Origin: Mycolicibacterium aubagnense
GTDB taxonomy: Bacteria > Actinomycetota > Actinomycetes > Mycobacteriales > Mycobacteriaceae
Reading direction: 5' to 3'
Length of the DNA: 64,000 nt
NCBI RefSeq assembly: GCF_010730955.1
Contig: NZ_AP022577.1
Coordinates: forward strand, 2,294,001-2,358,000
Position 1 is the first letter of the stretch, and each line of letters opens with the position of its first letter. The notes beneath the pieces are model-generated. The model did no database searches. It had not been told where the DNA came from and saw nothing but the letters and a program-made list of their open reading frames with translations. Below are positions 32,115-41,607 of the stretch, piece by piece. Both the position numbers and the translations under genes were made by a program.

Positions 32115-33365
32115 ATGGTCGTGCACGCAGATGTGGTCGTGGTCGGAGCCGGGCCGGCAGGTTCCGCTGCTGCCGCCTGGGCGGCGCGCCGTGGCCGCGA
32201 CGTCTTGGTCATCGACTCCGCGCAGTTCCCCCGGGACAAGGCCTGCGGCGATGGCCTGACCCCGCGGGCCATCGCCGAACTGCGCGGGCTGGGGCTCGGC
32301 GAGTGGCTCGAGGGCCGCGTCAGCCATCACGGTCTGCGGCTCGCCGGGTTCGGCGCGCAGCGCGAGGTGCGCTGGCCGGGGCCGTCATTCCCGGCCACCA
32401 GCAGCGCGGTGCCCCGCACCGAGCTCGACGACCGGATTCGTCAGGTCGCCGCCGACTCCGGCGCGAAGATGCTGCTGGGCGTCAAGGCCGTCGGGGTCGA
32501 GCACGACGCCACCGGCCGGGTGTGCACGCTGACGCTCGACGACGGGCAAGCGGTGAGCTGCAGCGAACTCATCGTGGCCGACGGCGCCCGCTCGACGCTG
32601 GGCCGGGCGCTTGGCCGCGAGTGGCATCAGGAGACCGTGTACGGGGTGGCGATCCGCGCGTACCTCGAGACGCCGCGGCACGCCGAGCCGTGGATCACGT
32701 CGCACCTGGAGCTGCGCTCACCCGAAGGCATCCGGGGCGAGCGAAGCGACGGGAAAGGCGCCATCCTGCCGGGCTACGGCTGGATTTTCCCGCTGGGCAA
32801 CGGGGACGTGAACATCGGTGTGGGTGCGCTGGCCACCGAGAAGCGGCCGGCCGATGCCGCGCTGCGCCCGCTGCTCGCCCACTACACGAACCTGCGCCGC
32901 GACGAGTGGGGCTTCGAGGGTCAGCCGCGGCTGGCCAAGTCGGCCCTACTGCCGATGGGCGGCGCGGTGTCCGGGGTGGCGGGACCGAACTGGATGCTGA
33001 TCGGCGACGCGGCCGCGTGCGTCAACCCGCTCAATGGCGAAGGCATCGACTACGGCCTGGAGACCGGACGGCTGGCCGCGGACCTCCTGGGTTCGGGTGA
33101 CCTGAGCCTGGCGTGGCCGGCGGTGCTGCAGGAGCACTACGCCGCGGGGTTTTCGGTGGCCCGCCGACTGGCAATCCTGTTGACCCTGCCGAAGTTCCTG
33201 CCTTTGACGGGGCCGGTTGCGATGCGGTCGCAGTATCTGATGACGGTCGCGGTCCGGGCCATGGGCAACCTGGTGACCGAAGAGGACACCGACATGATCG
33301 CCCGCATCTGGCGCCGCGCGGGCCGGGGCTCGCGCCGGCTGGATCAGCGCAAGCCGTTCAGCTGA
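32115..33365 (+). CDS. menJ: Menaquinone isoprenyl-chain reductase (geranylgeranyl reductase family)
   Basis: A 416-aa FAD-dependent reductase of the geranylgeranyl reductase family, equivalent to Rv0561c (MenJ), which saturates one isoprene unit of menaquinone-9. The FAD-binding dinucleotide fold is VVVVGAGPAGSAAAAW at residues 6-21, and LIGDAAACVNPLNGEGIDYG is the second FAD motif. KACGDGLTPRA is the family signature loop. It is divergently paired with grcC1, the enzyme making its substrate side chain. The ATG at 32115 gives the FAD fold at the very N-terminus as expected. Confidence 0.93.
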   Translation: MVVHADVVVVGAGPAGSAAAAWAARRGRDVLVIDSAQFPRDKACGDGLTPRAIAELRGLGLGEWLEGRVSHHGLRLAGFGAQREVRWPGPSFPATSSAVPRTELDDRIRQVAADSGAKMLLGVKAVGVEHDATGRVCTLTLDDGQAVSCSELIVADGARSTLGRALGREWHQETVYGVAIRAYLETPRHAEPWITSHLELRSPEGIRGERSDGKGAILPGYGWIFPLGNGDVNIGVGALATEKRPADAALRPLLAHYTNLRRDEWGFEGQPRLAKSALLPMGGAVSGVAGPNWMLIGDAAACVNPLNGEGIDYGLETGRLAADLLGSGDLSLAWPAVLQEHYAAGFSVARRLAILLTLPKFLPLTGPVAMRSQYLMTVAVRAMGNLVTEEDTDMIARIWRRAGRGSRRLDQRKPFS

Positions 33366-34416
33366 GCGACCGCGCGAAACCGACGATGTCGCGGACGGTG
33401 GTGGCGAACACGTCCGGCATGGCACCGGCGAGCAGGATGTCACCGGCGTGGCAGGTGCCGGCAACGATCCGGCCGGCGACGCTGACGCCGGCCGCCGCCA
33501 GCCGCCGGTAGTAGATCAGGCCCTCGTCGCGCAGCGGATCGAGTTCGTTGACCGAAATGATATGCGGCGGAAGGCCTTCCAGCTCCAGATCGGTGGCCTC
33601 CGCGGCCCAGCAGGTGCCGTCCTGCGCGTGCTCCTGGTCCGGGTCGTAGACCGAACCGAGCAACGCCAGCTGCAGGCGGCTGATGAAGTACTGGTCGTTC
33701 TCGCGCAGCGACGGCAACTCGTCGGTGTCCTCCAGCCACCGGTTGGAGATGTAGGGGCACTGGGCGTAGACGCCGGCGATCTCGCCGATCCAGCCTTCCC
33801 GCTTGGCTTTCAGCGCGACCGTCAGGGTCAGGTTGCCCCCGCCGGACTCCCCCGCCACGATCAGGTGGCTGATGTCGAGCTCGTCCTTGTGCGCTGCGGT
33901 CCACCGGACGCCGGCCACGCAGTCGTTCAACCCGGCCGGGAACGGGTGCGGGCCGAGCGCACCGCCCGAGTTGCGGAACTCGACGCCGATGACGACGAGG
34001 CCTGCGGCCGCGAGGTTTTCGCGCAGCCGGACGTACTGGATGTCGGCGGCGCTGCAGATCGCCATGCCGCCGCCGTGCAGGTGCACGAGGCCCGGCAATG
34101 GCCCGTCGGCGTCGGTGGGCCGGCTGATGAACAGCGTGATGTCGTTACCGTCGACGCCCGTGATGGTGGTGGTCGTGGTGGTGACGCCCGCGGCGGCGGG
34201 TGCCTGCTCGCCGAACATCTTGAGTACGGCGCCGGTCCCCTGCTCGGCGAATGCCACGAATTCCAGGCGCTGCGGCAGCGGGGCGTCGACCGTCAGGTCG
34301 ACTTCCGGTAGCCGGCCGTCCATCCCGAAGGCGGCGAGCGCCTTGACCATGCGCGGGTCAGCGCGCGGATCGGTGCCGATGGTGCAGTCAGGGTCAGCGA
34401 GGCGTCCGTAAGGCAT
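33358..34416 (-). CDS. HSL-type carboxylesterase
   Basis: A 352-aa alpha/beta hydrolase of the hormone-sensitive-lipase family. The oxyanion HGGG motif is in VHLHGGGMAI (about residue 110), the nucleophile elbow is GESGGG (about 188), and SVNELDPLRDEG with a late GTCHAGD supply the Asp and His. There is no signal peptide. It is tail-to-tail with menJ, overlapping by a few bases, and belongs to the LipN/LipU-like group of mycobacterial esterases; the substrate is not known. ATG 34416 is used because the frame upstream is poorly coding. Confidence 0.87.
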   Translation of the reverse strand: MPYGRLADPDCTIGTDPRADPRMVKALAAFGMDGRLPEVDLTVDAPLPQRLEFVAFAEQGTGAVLKMFGEQAPAAAGVTTTTTTITGVDGNDITLFISRPTDADGPLPGLVHLHGGGMAICSAADIQYVRLRENLAAAGLVVIGVEFRNSGGALGPHPFPAGLNDCVAGVRWTAAHKDELDISHLIVAGESGGGNLTLTVALKAKREGWIGEIAGVYAQCPYISNRWLEDTDELPSLRENDQYFISRLQLALLGSVYDPDQEHAQDGTCWAAEATDLELEGLPPHIISVNELDPLRDEGLIYYRRLAAAGVSVAGRIVAGTCHAGDILLAGAMPDVFATTVRDIVGFARSLS

Positions 34417-34439
34417 GGCCCCATTTTGGTGCCGAACGC

Positions 34440-34480
34440 GAACGTGGTCGCGACTTTTGCGAAAAGTCGCGACCACGTTC
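34440..34480. terminator. Perfect 19-bp hairpin after ppnP
   Basis: Arms GAACGTGGTCGCGACTTTT (34440-34458) and its exact complement (34462-34480) enclose GCG. It lies 15 bases past the stop of the minus-strand ppnP gene. The stem itself carries the T/A-rich centre; there is no external T tract. Confidence 0.7.
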
Positions 34481-34495
34481 ACCGGAAGCGGAACG

Positions 34496-34777
34496 TTACC
34501 GGTATTCGCAGAGGTAGGCGGTCTCGACCTCGACGCGCACGCCGAACTTGCTGTCGGCCGGCACGGTGAATTTCGTTCCGGCGGCGAAGGTCTCCCACTC
34601 GTCGCTGCCGGGCAGCTTGACGGTCAGGGCGCCGGACACCACGCGCATGATCTCCAGGCTGGAGGTGCCGAATTCGTATTCGCCGACAGCCATGACACCG
34701 ACGGTCGCCGGCCCTTCCGGTGCGGTGAATGCGACTGACGTCACGGCACCATCGAAGTACTCATTGACCTTGAACAA
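34496..34777 (-). CDS. ppnP: Pyrimidine/purine nucleoside phosphorylase PpnP
   Basis: A 93-aa cupin-fold protein matching E. coli PpnP (YaiE), which phosphorolyses a range of nucleosides to base and ribose 1-phosphate. Shared features are the N-terminal [19 protein letters not shown]-like [12 protein letters not shown], the MRVVSGAL strand and the C-terminal AYLCEYR. The TTG start is chosen because GAGGAG lies 6 bases upstream and the length then equals the family's. It is a single-gene unit closed by a strong hairpin. Confidence 0.88.
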   Translation of the reverse strand: MFKVNEYFDGAVTSVAFTAPEGPATVGVMAVGEYEFGTSSLEIMRVVSGALTVKLPGSDEWETFAAGTKFTVPADSKFGVRVEVETAYLCEYR

Positions 34778-34821
34778 CTGCGGCTCCTCGAACTCAGGTG
34801 AGCGGTCAGGATATCGGGGGC

Positions 34822-35757
34822 CTACTGCACCACGTATTTGTGGACCCCGAGGATCGCATTCTCGTCCGCGGGTTCGGTTGCACATTCGTGCAGCGCCGCA
34901 CGCACCGCGTCGGTGTCCATGCCGGTGCCGATGCACACCAGCTGGGTGCCCGTCCCGCGACGTTTCTGCAGCCGCAGCGAACCACCCACCAGCTGCAACA
35001 GGTACCGGTGTCCGGCTCCGAAATCGACGAAACCCTTTGCGCGATAAAGACCAACAGGTCGGTCCCGCAGCAGCGCCAGCAGCCGGCGCGGATTCAGCAC
35101 GTCGTCGGTGGTGTACTCGACGGTCTGGTAGACGGGATGTTCGTGATCGTGGTCGTCATGCAGCAACTCGTCGAACGACAGCTGGGCCCGCGGGGCGCGC
35201 TGCGGGACGTCGATGAGCAGCGTCGGGTCGATCCGCGCGAAATCGGTGGGCTGCACCGGAACTCGCGGGTTCTGGGCGCGGATGCGGGCCACCACGTCCT
35301 CGACGTCGGTGGCGTCGCCGGCCCAGTTCAGCACGACGAGGTCGGCAACGGGCAGGCCGTGCCCGAACTCCGGCTCGCATCCGTTGACCACCAGCACCAG
35401 GCCGGCGTAGTGGAAGTCCTGCGAGTCGGCGGTCATGATGGTCCGCGCCACGGCGGGCGGCTCGGCGACCCCGCTGGCCTCCACCACGATCAAATCCAGG
35501 GCCGGGCGCACCGCTGCCAGCTTGCCCAGCATCTCGGCGACCTCACCGTCCTCGGCGACACAGCAGATGCAGCCGTTGGTCAGCGACGCCATCGCATCGA
35601 CCTGACCGGCGACCAACATCGCGTCGATATTGACCGCTCCGAAGTCGTTGACCAGCACCCCGATTCGCACCCCGCGGCCATTGCGCAGTAGGTGGTTCAG
35701 CAGTGTGGTCTTGCCCGCGCCGAGAAAGCCGGCGACGGCGAGGACGGGAACGCTCAC
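34822..35757 (-). CDS. CobW/COG0523-family GTPase (putative metallochaperone)
   Basis: A 311-aa G3E GTPase. The P-loop is GFLGAGKT at residues 10-17, the metal-binding CxCC motif NGCICC is at 61-66, and a His/Asp cluster HDDHDHEHP lies at about residue 202; the C-terminal CobW domain follows. Members deliver or sense zinc, cobalt or other metals. Its GTG start overlaps the menG stop, so it is translationally coupled to a menaquinone methyltransferase, an unexplained pairing. Given the metallophore cluster 10 kb away, a zinc role is tempting, but no Zur box was seen. Confidence 0.9.
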   Translation of the reverse strand: MSVPVLAVAGFLGAGKTTLLNHLLRNGRGVRIGVLVNDFGAVNIDAMLVAGQVDAMASLTNGCICCVAEDGEVAEMLGKLAAVRPALDLIVVEASGVAEPPAVARTIMTADSQDFHYAGLVLVVNGCEPEFGHGLPVADLVVLNWAGDATDVEDVVARIRAQNPRVPVQPTDFARIDPTLLIDVPQRAPRAQLSFDELLHDDHDHEHPVYQTVEYTTDDVLNPRRLLALLRDRPVGLYRAKGFVDFGAGHRYLLQLVGGSLRLQKRRGTGTQLVCIGTGMDTDAVRAALHECATEPADENAILGVHKYVVQ

Positions 35758-36440
35758 GGCTTGACAGCGGCGTGCAGCGCGACGATCCCCCCGGTCAAGT
35801 TGCGCCACCGCACCTGCGACCAGCCGGCGGCCTCGATCTGGCGGGCCAGATCGTCTTGATCGGGCCAGGCCCGGATCGACTCGGCGAGGTAGACGTACGC
35901 CTCGGGGTTGGACGACACCGCGGTGGCCATCGTCGGGAGCGCCTTCATCAGGTACTCCTTGTAGGCCGTGGCGAACAGGCGGTTGGTGGGCGTGGAGAAC
36001 TCGCATACCACCAGGCGGCCGCCCGGCCGGGTCACGCGGGCCATCTCGCGCAGGCCGGCGCTGAAGTCGACGACGTTGCGCAGCCCGAAGCTGATGGTCA
36101 CCGCGTCGAACACGCCGTCGTCGAACGGCAGTTTGGTGGCATCGCCGGCCACCTTTGGCACATCCCGGGACGCGCCGGCGGCCAGCATGCCGACCGAGAA
36201 GTCGCAGGCCACGCACCACGCGCCTGACGTCGCGAGCTCGACGGTGGACACCGCGGTCCCGGCCGCCAGGTCCAAGACCTTGTCACCCGGGCCGATGCCC
36301 AGCGCCGCGCGCGTCTGCCGCCGCCAGAATCGGTCCTGCCCCATCGACAGCACGGTGTTGGTGATGTCGTAGCGGCGGGCGACGCCGTCGAACATCGACG
36401 CCACCTCGTGCGGATTCTTCTCCAATGACGCGCGGCTCAC
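35754..36440 (-). CDS. menG: Demethylmenaquinone methyltransferase
   Basis: A 228-aa SAM-dependent methyltransferase that performs the last ring methylation of menaquinone, closely matching Rv0558 (named ubiE or menH in some annotations). The SAM motif is [11 protein letters not shown] (about residues 49-59); [12 protein letters not shown] is the N-terminal family signature and SFGLRNV and [12 protein letters not shown] are the family blocks. GTG 36440 gives the family length. It is divergent from an SDR gene 57 bp away, and its stop is overlapped by the cobW start. Confidence 0.94.
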   Translation of the reverse strand: MSRASLEKNPHEVASMFDGVARRYDITNTVLSMGQDRFWRRQTRAALGIGPGDKVLDLAAGTAVSTVELATSGAWCVACDFSVGMLAAGASRDVPKVAGDATKLPFDDGVFDAVTISFGLRNVVDFSAGLREMARVTRPGGRLVVCEFSTPTNRLFATAYKEYLMKALPTMATAVSSNPEAYVYLAESIRAWPDQDDLARQIEAAGWSQVRWRNLTGGIVALHAAVKP

Positions 36441-36497
36441 AGATATGACGCTACCGGCCTCGGGAATGCAACGACGACCATGGGAGCTGTAAGCCGC

Positions 36498-37322
36498 ATG
36501 GGTGCAAAGGTCTGGTTCATCACGGGGACATCGCGCGGCTTCGGCCGGGAGTGGACGATCGCGGCGCTGAAGCGCGGCGACAAGGTGGCAGCGACGGCGC
36601 GGGACGTGTCGACGCTCGACGAGCTGGTGGCCGAGTACAGCGACGCGCTGCTGCCGATCGCGCTCGACGTCACCGACCGCGACGCCGACTTCGCCGCGGT
36701 GAAAACCGCACACGAGCACTTCGGCCGGCTGGACGTCGTCGTCAACAACGCGGGCTACGGCCAGTTCGGCTTCATCGAGGAGCTGTCCGAGGCCGAGGCC
36801 CGGGACCAGATCGAAACCAACGTCTTCGGCGCGCTGTGGATCACGCAAGCGGCCCTGCCGTACCTGCGCGAGCAGGGCAGCGGCCACATCATCCAGGTGT
36901 CGTCGATCGGTGGCATCAGCGCGTTCGCGGGACTGGGTGCCTACCACGCGTCCAAGTGGGCGCTGGAGGGTTTCTCGCAGTCGCTGGCCGCCGAGGTGGA
37001 GCGGTTCGGGATCCACGTCACGCTGATCGAGCCGGGCGGCTTCTCCACCGATTGGGGCGGCGCGTCGGCCCAGCGGACCACGGAGCTGCCGGAGTACGAC
37101 GGACTACGCGCCGACGTCGCGCGCTGGCGCGGCGAGCGCAACGCCGTACCGGGCAACCCGGAGGCGTCGGCTGCCGCGGTGCTCAAGGTGGTCGATGCCG
37201 AGAAGCCGCCACTGCGAGTGTTTTTCGGTAGCGCACCACTGCAGATCGCGAAGGCCGACTATGAAAATCGGTTGCGCACCTGGGAAGAGTGGCAGCCGGT
37301 GTCCGAGCTCGCCCAGGGCTGA
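36498..37322 (+). CDS. Short-chain dehydrogenase/reductase
   Basis: A 274-aa classical SDR. The cofactor motif is TGTSRGFG (residues 8-15), NNAGYG is at about 83, the catalytic Ser lies in QVSSIGG and the Tyr/Lys pair is YHASK. An Arg in TARDVS after the second strand suggests NADP(H). ATG 36498 is preferred over 36480, which adds six residues before the fold. Substrate unknown. A 92-aa gene of unknown function begins 14 bp downstream and may be co-transcribed. Confidence 0.87.
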   Translation: MGAKVWFITGTSRGFGREWTIAALKRGDKVAATARDVSTLDELVAEYSDALLPIALDVTDRDADFAAVKTAHEHFGRLDVVVNNAGYGQFGFIEELSEAEARDQIETNVFGALWITQAALPYLREQGSGHIIQVSSIGGISAFAGLGAYHASKWALEGFSQSLAAEVERFGIHVTLIEPGGFSTDWGGASAQRTTELPEYDGLRADVARWRGERNAVPGNPEASAAAVLKVVDAEKPPLRVFFGSAPLQIAKADYENRLRTWEEWQPVSELAQG

Positions 37323-37336
37323 TGGAAGGAACCGGG

Positions 37337-37615
37337 ATGGCGGGATTGAAGTTCGTCCGACGGGGCGATGGGTTGACCTATGAGTTCGCCGAAGACGGCG
37401 TGGCACATGGGTTTCCGTCGTTCAAACGAGTCGACCTGGATGTCTGGTGCCGGCGACTGCCGCACTTCGGGTGGGTGGTGTGCACGGAGTCAGGTGCGGT
37501 ATCGAGTCGCCCGTTCGACCACGCGGGGTTCGGCTACCTGCCGCCCGCGGGTGCGTGGGTGAGTCGCAATGACGACCGCTCGTACGTTTACGACCTCGTG
37601 CATGATGAGTCCTGA
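37337..37615 (+). CDS. Hypothetical 92-aa protein
   Basis: Not recognised. The ATG follows GGAAGGA at good spacing and the product is rich in aromatic residues (WCRRLPHFGWVVC, GFGYLPPAGAWVSR). Codon use is less GC-biased at third positions than in neighbours, hinting at transfer. After its TGA stop the same frame stays open for about 60 codons to 37796, with protein-like sequence (SPEEFPIAQYRKPRSVMALL). The gene may therefore be the 5' part of a longer gene interrupted by a stop. No domain was identified. Confidence 0.55.
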   Translation: MAGLKFVRRGDGLTYEFAEDGVAHGFPSFKRVDLDVWCRRLPHFGWVVCTESGAVSSRPFDHAGFGYLPPAGAWVSRNDDRSYVYDLVHDES

Positions 37616-37784
37616 ACCGGCTCAGGCAGTTTTGAAGACGAAGTTGTGGTCCAGAGCGACGTGGTCGAGATCCCGGTGCATACAGACAATGCCCGTCATG
37701 GGAGCCCGGAAGAATTCCCCATTGCGCAGTACCGCAAGCCCCGGTCGGTGATGGCTCTGCTCAAGGTCGGACGTGACTGGTCCT

Positions 37785-38744
37785 TCAATCACGAACGGTG
37801 ATAACGGTTTTGCCGGGGCGGTGTAGGCCACGGCCGCTTTCGAAGGCGGCTGGTCCGTCGGCCAGCGGGTAGGTACCGGCGATCACGACGTGCAACTCTC
37901 CCGCGTCGACCAGTTCGGCGAGACGCGCCAGCTGCTGCCGGTCGGGCACGACGATGAAGAACATGGCCTCGATCTGGAAGGCCTCTGCGCGGCTCTGAGA
38001 CGGGGGCGCCGACAACGTAACCAGCCGCCCTCCGGGGCGGATCACCTCGAAGGATCGCTCCAGCGTCGACCCGCCGATGGTGTCGATGACGACGTCGTAG
38101 ACGGCGTCGGGGCCGTCGAACGGCTCGACGCGCGTGTCGATGATGCGGGTCGCACCGAAGCCCGCGGCCCTGTCGCGAGCTTCGTCGCTGCGCACAGTAG
38201 TGGTGACATCGGCGCCCAGCGCGACGGCCAGCTGCACCACGAAGGCCCCGACGCCGCCGGCCCCGCCGTGTACGAGGACCTGTTCCCCGGGCTGCACGCG
38301 GGCGTGGTCGACCAGTGCCTGCCACCCGGTGAGTCCGGCGAGCGGCAGGGCCGCCGAGACGGTGTGCGGGACGGACCGGGGCCGCGACGCCAGGTCCGAG
38401 GCAGGCACCGCCACGTAGTCGGCGGCGGCCCCGTCACGATCGAACGGGATCAGGCCGTACACCTCGTCGCCCACTGCGAAGTCGGTGACTCCGTCGGCGA
38501 CCGCGGCGACCACCCCCGACGCCTCGTGCGACGGGATGACGGGCGTGCGGTCGACGCCGTCGCGTTCCCAAGTTTCGTCCCACGTGAGCTCGTCGAAGGT
38601 GATGGCAGCGGCGTGCACCGCGACCAGCACCTCGCCGGGAGCAGGCGTCGGGACCGGTGCCTGCTCGACGACAAGGACCTCGGGGCCGCCGCGGTGGTGT
38701 GCGCGCATCGCCGTCATAGTGGCGGGTACAGCCATGGTGGTCAT
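37785..38744 (-). CDS. NADP-dependent quinone oxidoreductase-type protein (zinc-free MDR)
   Basis: A 319-aa medium-chain dehydrogenase/reductase. The cofactor motif is VHGGAGGVGAFVVQLA (about residues 154-169); GLTGWQALVDHARVQPGEQ precedes it. Zinc ligands are absent, as in quinone oxidoreductases and enone reductases. The C-terminal segment has ADGPAAFESGRGLHRPGKTVI, the usual family ending. The ATG overlaps by ATGA the stop of a broken alpha/beta hydrolase gene upstream, so the two once formed an operon. Substrate unknown. Confidence 0.86.
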   Translation of the reverse strand: MTTMAVPATMTAMRAHHRGGPEVLVVEQAPVPTPAPGEVLVAVHAAAITFDELTWDETWERDGVDRTPVIPSHEASGVVAAVADGVTDFAVGDEVYGLIPFDRDGAAADYVAVPASDLASRPRSVPHTVSAALPLAGLTGWQALVDHARVQPGEQVLVHGGAGGVGAFVVQLAVALGADVTTTVRSDEARDRAAGFGATRIIDTRVEPFDGPDAVYDVVIDTIGGSTLERSFEVIRPGGRLVTLSAPPSQSRAEAFQIEAMFFIVVPDRQQLARLAELVDAGELHVVIAGTYPLADGPAAFESGRGLHRPGKTVITVRD

Positions 38745-39026
38745 CTCAGAAACCCCTTGCGCTCGAACCACTTCAGCACCACGTCGGCCACGTCACGCCA
38801 CCCTGCGTCGATGGTCAGGGAGTGCCCGCGACCCTCGAACTCGTGGAACTCGGTGTCCGACCGTCCTTTCGCATACATCATGTAGACCTGCTTGGTGACT
38901 TTCAATGGCACCGTGTGGTCTTCGGTGCCCGAGGTCAGCAACAGCGGACCGCGCTCGGCCGATCGGGGCCGGGTTACCCAGCGCCGGGTCGATCGCCACC
39001 GCGGCCGCGACGTGGCCGCCGGCAAG
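38741..39026 (-). pseudogene. Truncated and frameshifted alpha/beta hydrolase
   Basis: Only the C-terminal third of an alpha/beta hydrolase remains. GPLLLTSGTEDHTVPLKVTK and FEGRGHSLTIDAGW (acid and His region) end the protein normally, but the upstream part AVAIDPALGNPAPIGRAR lies in another frame and the nucleophile region is missing. The break coincides with an inverted-repeat element at 39029-39159. Homologues of about 280 aa would need 550 bp that are not here. The intact 3' end still overlaps the downstream oxidoreductase start. Confidence 0.75.
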
Positions 39027-39028
39027 CC

Positions 39029-39159
39029 CCCGCGAGTGTGCGTGTCTGCGCACGGCACGCCGCTGAATGCGTACACATTCGTCACCTTCACCGGCAGCGA
39101 GCGAGACGTTTGTGCACACCAAATACGGCGTGTCGCAGGCAAACACGCACGCTCGCGGG
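39029..39159. repeat. Inverted-repeat element of about 131 bp
   Basis: The outer arms CCCGCGAGTGTGCGTGTCT (39029-39047) and AAACACGCACGCTCGCGGG (39141-39159) pair at 17 of 19 positions. Pairing continues inward with GCACGGCACGCCG against CGGCGTGTCGCAGGC, allowing small gaps, so the element can fold into a large hairpin with a centre of about 60 bases. It fills the whole gap between the truncated hydrolase and mgtA and has no coding capacity. It resembles a miniature or REP-like mobile repeat. Confidence 0.65.
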
Positions 39160-39168
39160 AGAGAAGTA

Positions 39169-40296
39169 CTACGCCGCGAGGGCGCGGCGCTCGCCGAGCA
39201 CGGCGGCGTAGTGGCCCAGCAGCTGGTCGCACACGGCGGGCCAGGTGCGGCCCAGTACGCTGCGGCGGGCGGCCACCGAGTAGCGGGGCCGTTCGGCCAG
39301 CAGGTGATCGACGGCGGCCGGGAGGGACGCCTCGAAATCCGGTACCGGCAAGAGCAATCCGGTATGCATCGGCGTCACCAGATCACGCGGGCCACCGGCG
39401 TCCGGGGCGATCACCGGCAGACCCGACGCCATGGCCTCCTGCACCGCCTGGCAGAACGTCTCGTGTTCGCCCGGGTGCACGAAAACGTCCATGCTGGCGT
39501 AGGCCGTGGCCAGCTCCGGACCGTACAGCGCACCGGTGAAAACCGCCGTCGGCAGCAGCTTTTCGAGCTTGACGCGGTCGATGCCGTCGCCGACCACCAC
39601 GATCTGCAGATCGTTCCGCCCGGCCAGCGCGGCCAGGCGCTCGACGTGCTTCTCGGGAGCCAACCGACCCACGAAGCCCACCACGGGTTTGCCGTCGGGT
39701 GACCACTGCACCCGCAGCGCGGCGCTGCGGGCCGACGGCGCGAAGCCTGTCACGTCGACGCCGCGACCCCACTTGTAAACGCGCGGAATACGATGGGCAA
39801 CAAGGTCTTCCATCGTCGCGCTGGACGGCGCGAGAGTCCGGTCGGCCCGTGAGTGCAGATGCCGGTTCCACGCCCACGCCGCGCTCGTCATCATGCCGAC
39901 GCCGTAGCTCTGGGCGAATCCGGCGATGTCGGTCTGGAACACCGCGACGGTCGGGATGCCGAGGAAGCGCGCGGCCTGCAGGCCGCCGTAGCCGAGCAGC
40001 GCGGGTGAGGCCAGGTGAACCACGTCAGGACGAAAATCGCGGAGTACCCGCACCATTCGCGGCCGCGGTACACCCAGCGGCAACGACGTCACCTTGGGGA
40101 ACATGCGGGACGGGATGCGGTGCACCGGAACATCCCCGTGGGCGGCGGCAGCGGGCGCTTCGCCACGCGGGGTGTCCGGCGCAATCACCAGTGCTTCATG
40201 GCCATTCCGGTGGAGATGCTCGAGCACCCGGAGCACCGAATTGGTGACGCCGTTGACATTCGGGAGAAAGGACTCCGCCACGATCGCAACTCGCAC
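39169..40296 (-). CDS. mgtA: GDP-mannose-dependent alpha-mannosyltransferase MgtA
   Basis: A 375-aa GT4-family glycosyltransferase closely matching Rv0557 (MgtA, earlier called PimB), which mannosylates a glucuronosyl-diacylglycerol acceptor in envelope glycolipid synthesis. [19 protein letters not shown] opens the N-terminal Rossmann domain; [16 protein letters not shown] and the EX7E motif ETFCQAVQE followed by [14 protein letters not shown] form the donor site. GTG 40296 starts the fold directly. It is divergent from the DsbA-like lipoprotein gene and keeps its place in the menaquinone block. Confidence 0.92.
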   Translation of the reverse strand: MRVAIVAESFLPNVNGVTNSVLRVLEHLHRNGHEALVIAPDTPRGEAPAAAAHGDVPVHRIPSRMFPKVTSLPLGVPRPRMVRVLRDFRPDVVHLASPALLGYGGLQAARFLGIPTVAVFQTDIAGFAQSYGVGMMTSAAWAWNRHLHSRADRTLAPSSATMEDLVAHRIPRVYKWGRGVDVTGFAPSARSAALRVQWSPDGKPVVGFVGRLAPEKHVERLAALAGRNDLQIVVVGDGIDRVKLEKLLPTAVFTGALYGPELATAYASMDVFVHPGEHETFCQAVQEAMASGLPVIAPDAGGPRDLVTPMHTGLLLPVPDFEASLPAAVDHLLAERPRYSVAARRSVLGRTWPAVCDQLLGHYAAVLGERRALAA

Positions 40297-40418
40297 ACCT
40301 GCAGGCTGGCAGCGCAGCCTGACCGTCAGGTTGCCGACAGGGGTACGCGACGCGAAGACCGGCACAACTCGGGTACCCCCGGTATCGTCTGTCGCACCGG
40401 GGTGAGAAAGGGGGCCGC

Positions 40419-41093
40419 ATGCGTCTACCTCGGTTTATCGCGGCCCTGGCCATCCTCCTGGCGCTCACGGGCTGCGGCCGCACCGTCACCGGATCGGCAC
40501 TGCGCGACCCGAATCTGCCGGGCATCGCCCTCACCTCGGACGGCTTCGGGATCATCGCGGGCCGGCCCGACGCCCCAGCGCAGATCGAGATCTACACCGA
40601 GCCGCAGTGCACCCACTGCGCGCATCTGCAGGAGACCGACGGCGCCGAGATGAAAAGCCTGATCACCCTCGGGCTGCTGACCGTCACGTACCGCCCGGTG
40701 ACCTTCCTGGACACCGGAGACGGCTACTCGGCCAAGGTCGCGGGCGCGATGTTCCTGGCCGCGACGCACGGCACGTCGGCCCCGGCACTACAGGCGTACG
40801 TCGCGACGCTCTGGGGCCACCAGAACCCCGGCGGTTCGGCGCCGTCGGACGAACAGCTCGCGGGCTGGGCCGCCGACAGCGGCGTCAGCGGCGAGGCCGT
40901 GGCCGCCATCCGGTCAGGTGAACATGCCGTCGACACCGACGCCATGACGCAGACCAACGAAGCCCGGCTGCAGGACATCCGCCAGGGAGAAGCGGGCACA
41001 CCCACGGTGTACGACCTCACCACCAATGCCCTGGTCGACATCCAGGAGGACGGGTGGCTGAGCAAGCTGACCGGCGGCCGGCAGACCACCTGA
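40419..41093 (+). CDS. DsbA/thioredoxin-fold lipoprotein
   Basis: A 224-aa lipoprotein with lipobox LALTGC (Cys at residue 19) and a thioredoxin-fold domain. The active-site CTHC is in [13 protein letters not shown] (about residues 64-67) and the cis-Pro loop GTPTVYDL is near 198. This matches membrane-attached oxidoreductases of the DsbA/DsbG type acting on secreted proteins. GTG/ATG choice is simple because the signal peptide starts at ATG 40419. It faces the DUF3592-like membrane gene tail-to-tail with a 10-bp gap. Confidence 0.88.
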   Translation: MRLPRFIAALAILLALTGCGRTVTGSALRDPNLPGIALTSDGFGIIAGRPDAPAQIEIYTEPQCTHCAHLQETDGAEMKSLITLGLLTVTYRPVTFLDTGDGYSAKVAGAMFLAATHGTSAPALQAYVATLWGHQNPGGSAPSDEQLAGWAADSGVSGEAVAAIRSGEHAVDTDAMTQTNEARLQDIRQGEAGTPTVYDLTTNALVDIQEDGWLSKLTGGRQTT

Positions 41094-41103
41094 TCCGGCC
41101 GGG

Positions 41104-41607
41104 CTAATCCAGTCGGCGCTGCACGAGGGTCACGACGCCGAGGAGCACGCCGGCAACCAACCAGCCCACCACGGCGATCGACCCGGCCGGGATGACCGCG
41201 AGCGACGCGTTGCGGTTCTGTACCCGCACCAGGTCCGGGTTGCTGCGGTCGTATTCGACATAGATGCGCATCCCGGTCTCCAGCTCAGACGGGTACAGCA
41301 CGCCGAGCTCGGGCCGGTAGGTCACGCGGTCCGGCGTCACGAACTCGATGGTGGAGCGCCGCGGACCCGCGGACAGCACTTCGGCGGCCGCGGTGCCCAT
41401 GTTGTGCTCGATCTGCTGGTCGTTGCGCCACGCACCGAGCATCAGCAGCACCGATTGCAGGGTCACCAGGCACGCCATGATCACGATGCCGATCCGGACC
41501 CGACGGAGAATGCACTGCGACCGCGTCTCCTCGCAGTTGCCGACGAGAAACGGAATCGCCTTGTCCCACAAGGCACTGACCCTGCCGGTCAGGCCCGCCC
41601 AGATCAT
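41104..41607 (-). CDS. Two-helix membrane protein (Rv0556-like)
   Basis: A 167-aa protein with membrane helices at about residues 38-58 and 138-160 and a soluble beta-rich domain between them ([34 protein letters not shown]), the DUF3592-type arrangement. Its ATG overlaps the menD stop by ATGA, so it is translationally coupled to menD as Rv0556 is near menD in M. tuberculosis. Function unknown; the coupling suggests a membrane role around quinone synthesis, but this is only context. Confidence 0.85.
   Translation of the reverse strand: MIWAGLTGRVSALWDKAIPFLVGNCEETRSQCILRRVRIGIVIMACLVTLQSVLLMLGAWRNDQQIEHNMGTAAAEVLSAGPRRSTIEFVTPDRVTYRPELGVLYPSELETGMRIYVEYDRSNPDLVRVQNRNASLAVIPAGSIAVVGWLVAGVLLGVVTLVQRRLD

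Noticed and set aside
34822..34900. Zur-type box controlling the CobW GTPase
   Set aside because: The gene is coupled to menG and no TGAAAAT-type palindrome was seen before either start.
37622..37831. A 69-codon minus-strand frame downstream of the 92-aa gene
   Set aside because: It overlaps the end of the oxidoreductase gene, has no ribosome site, and the plus-strand frame there looks more protein-like.
39029..39159. CRISPR array or attachment site at the inverted repeat
   Set aside because: There are only two inverted arms, no regular direct repeats, no cas genes and no integrase or tRNA nearby.
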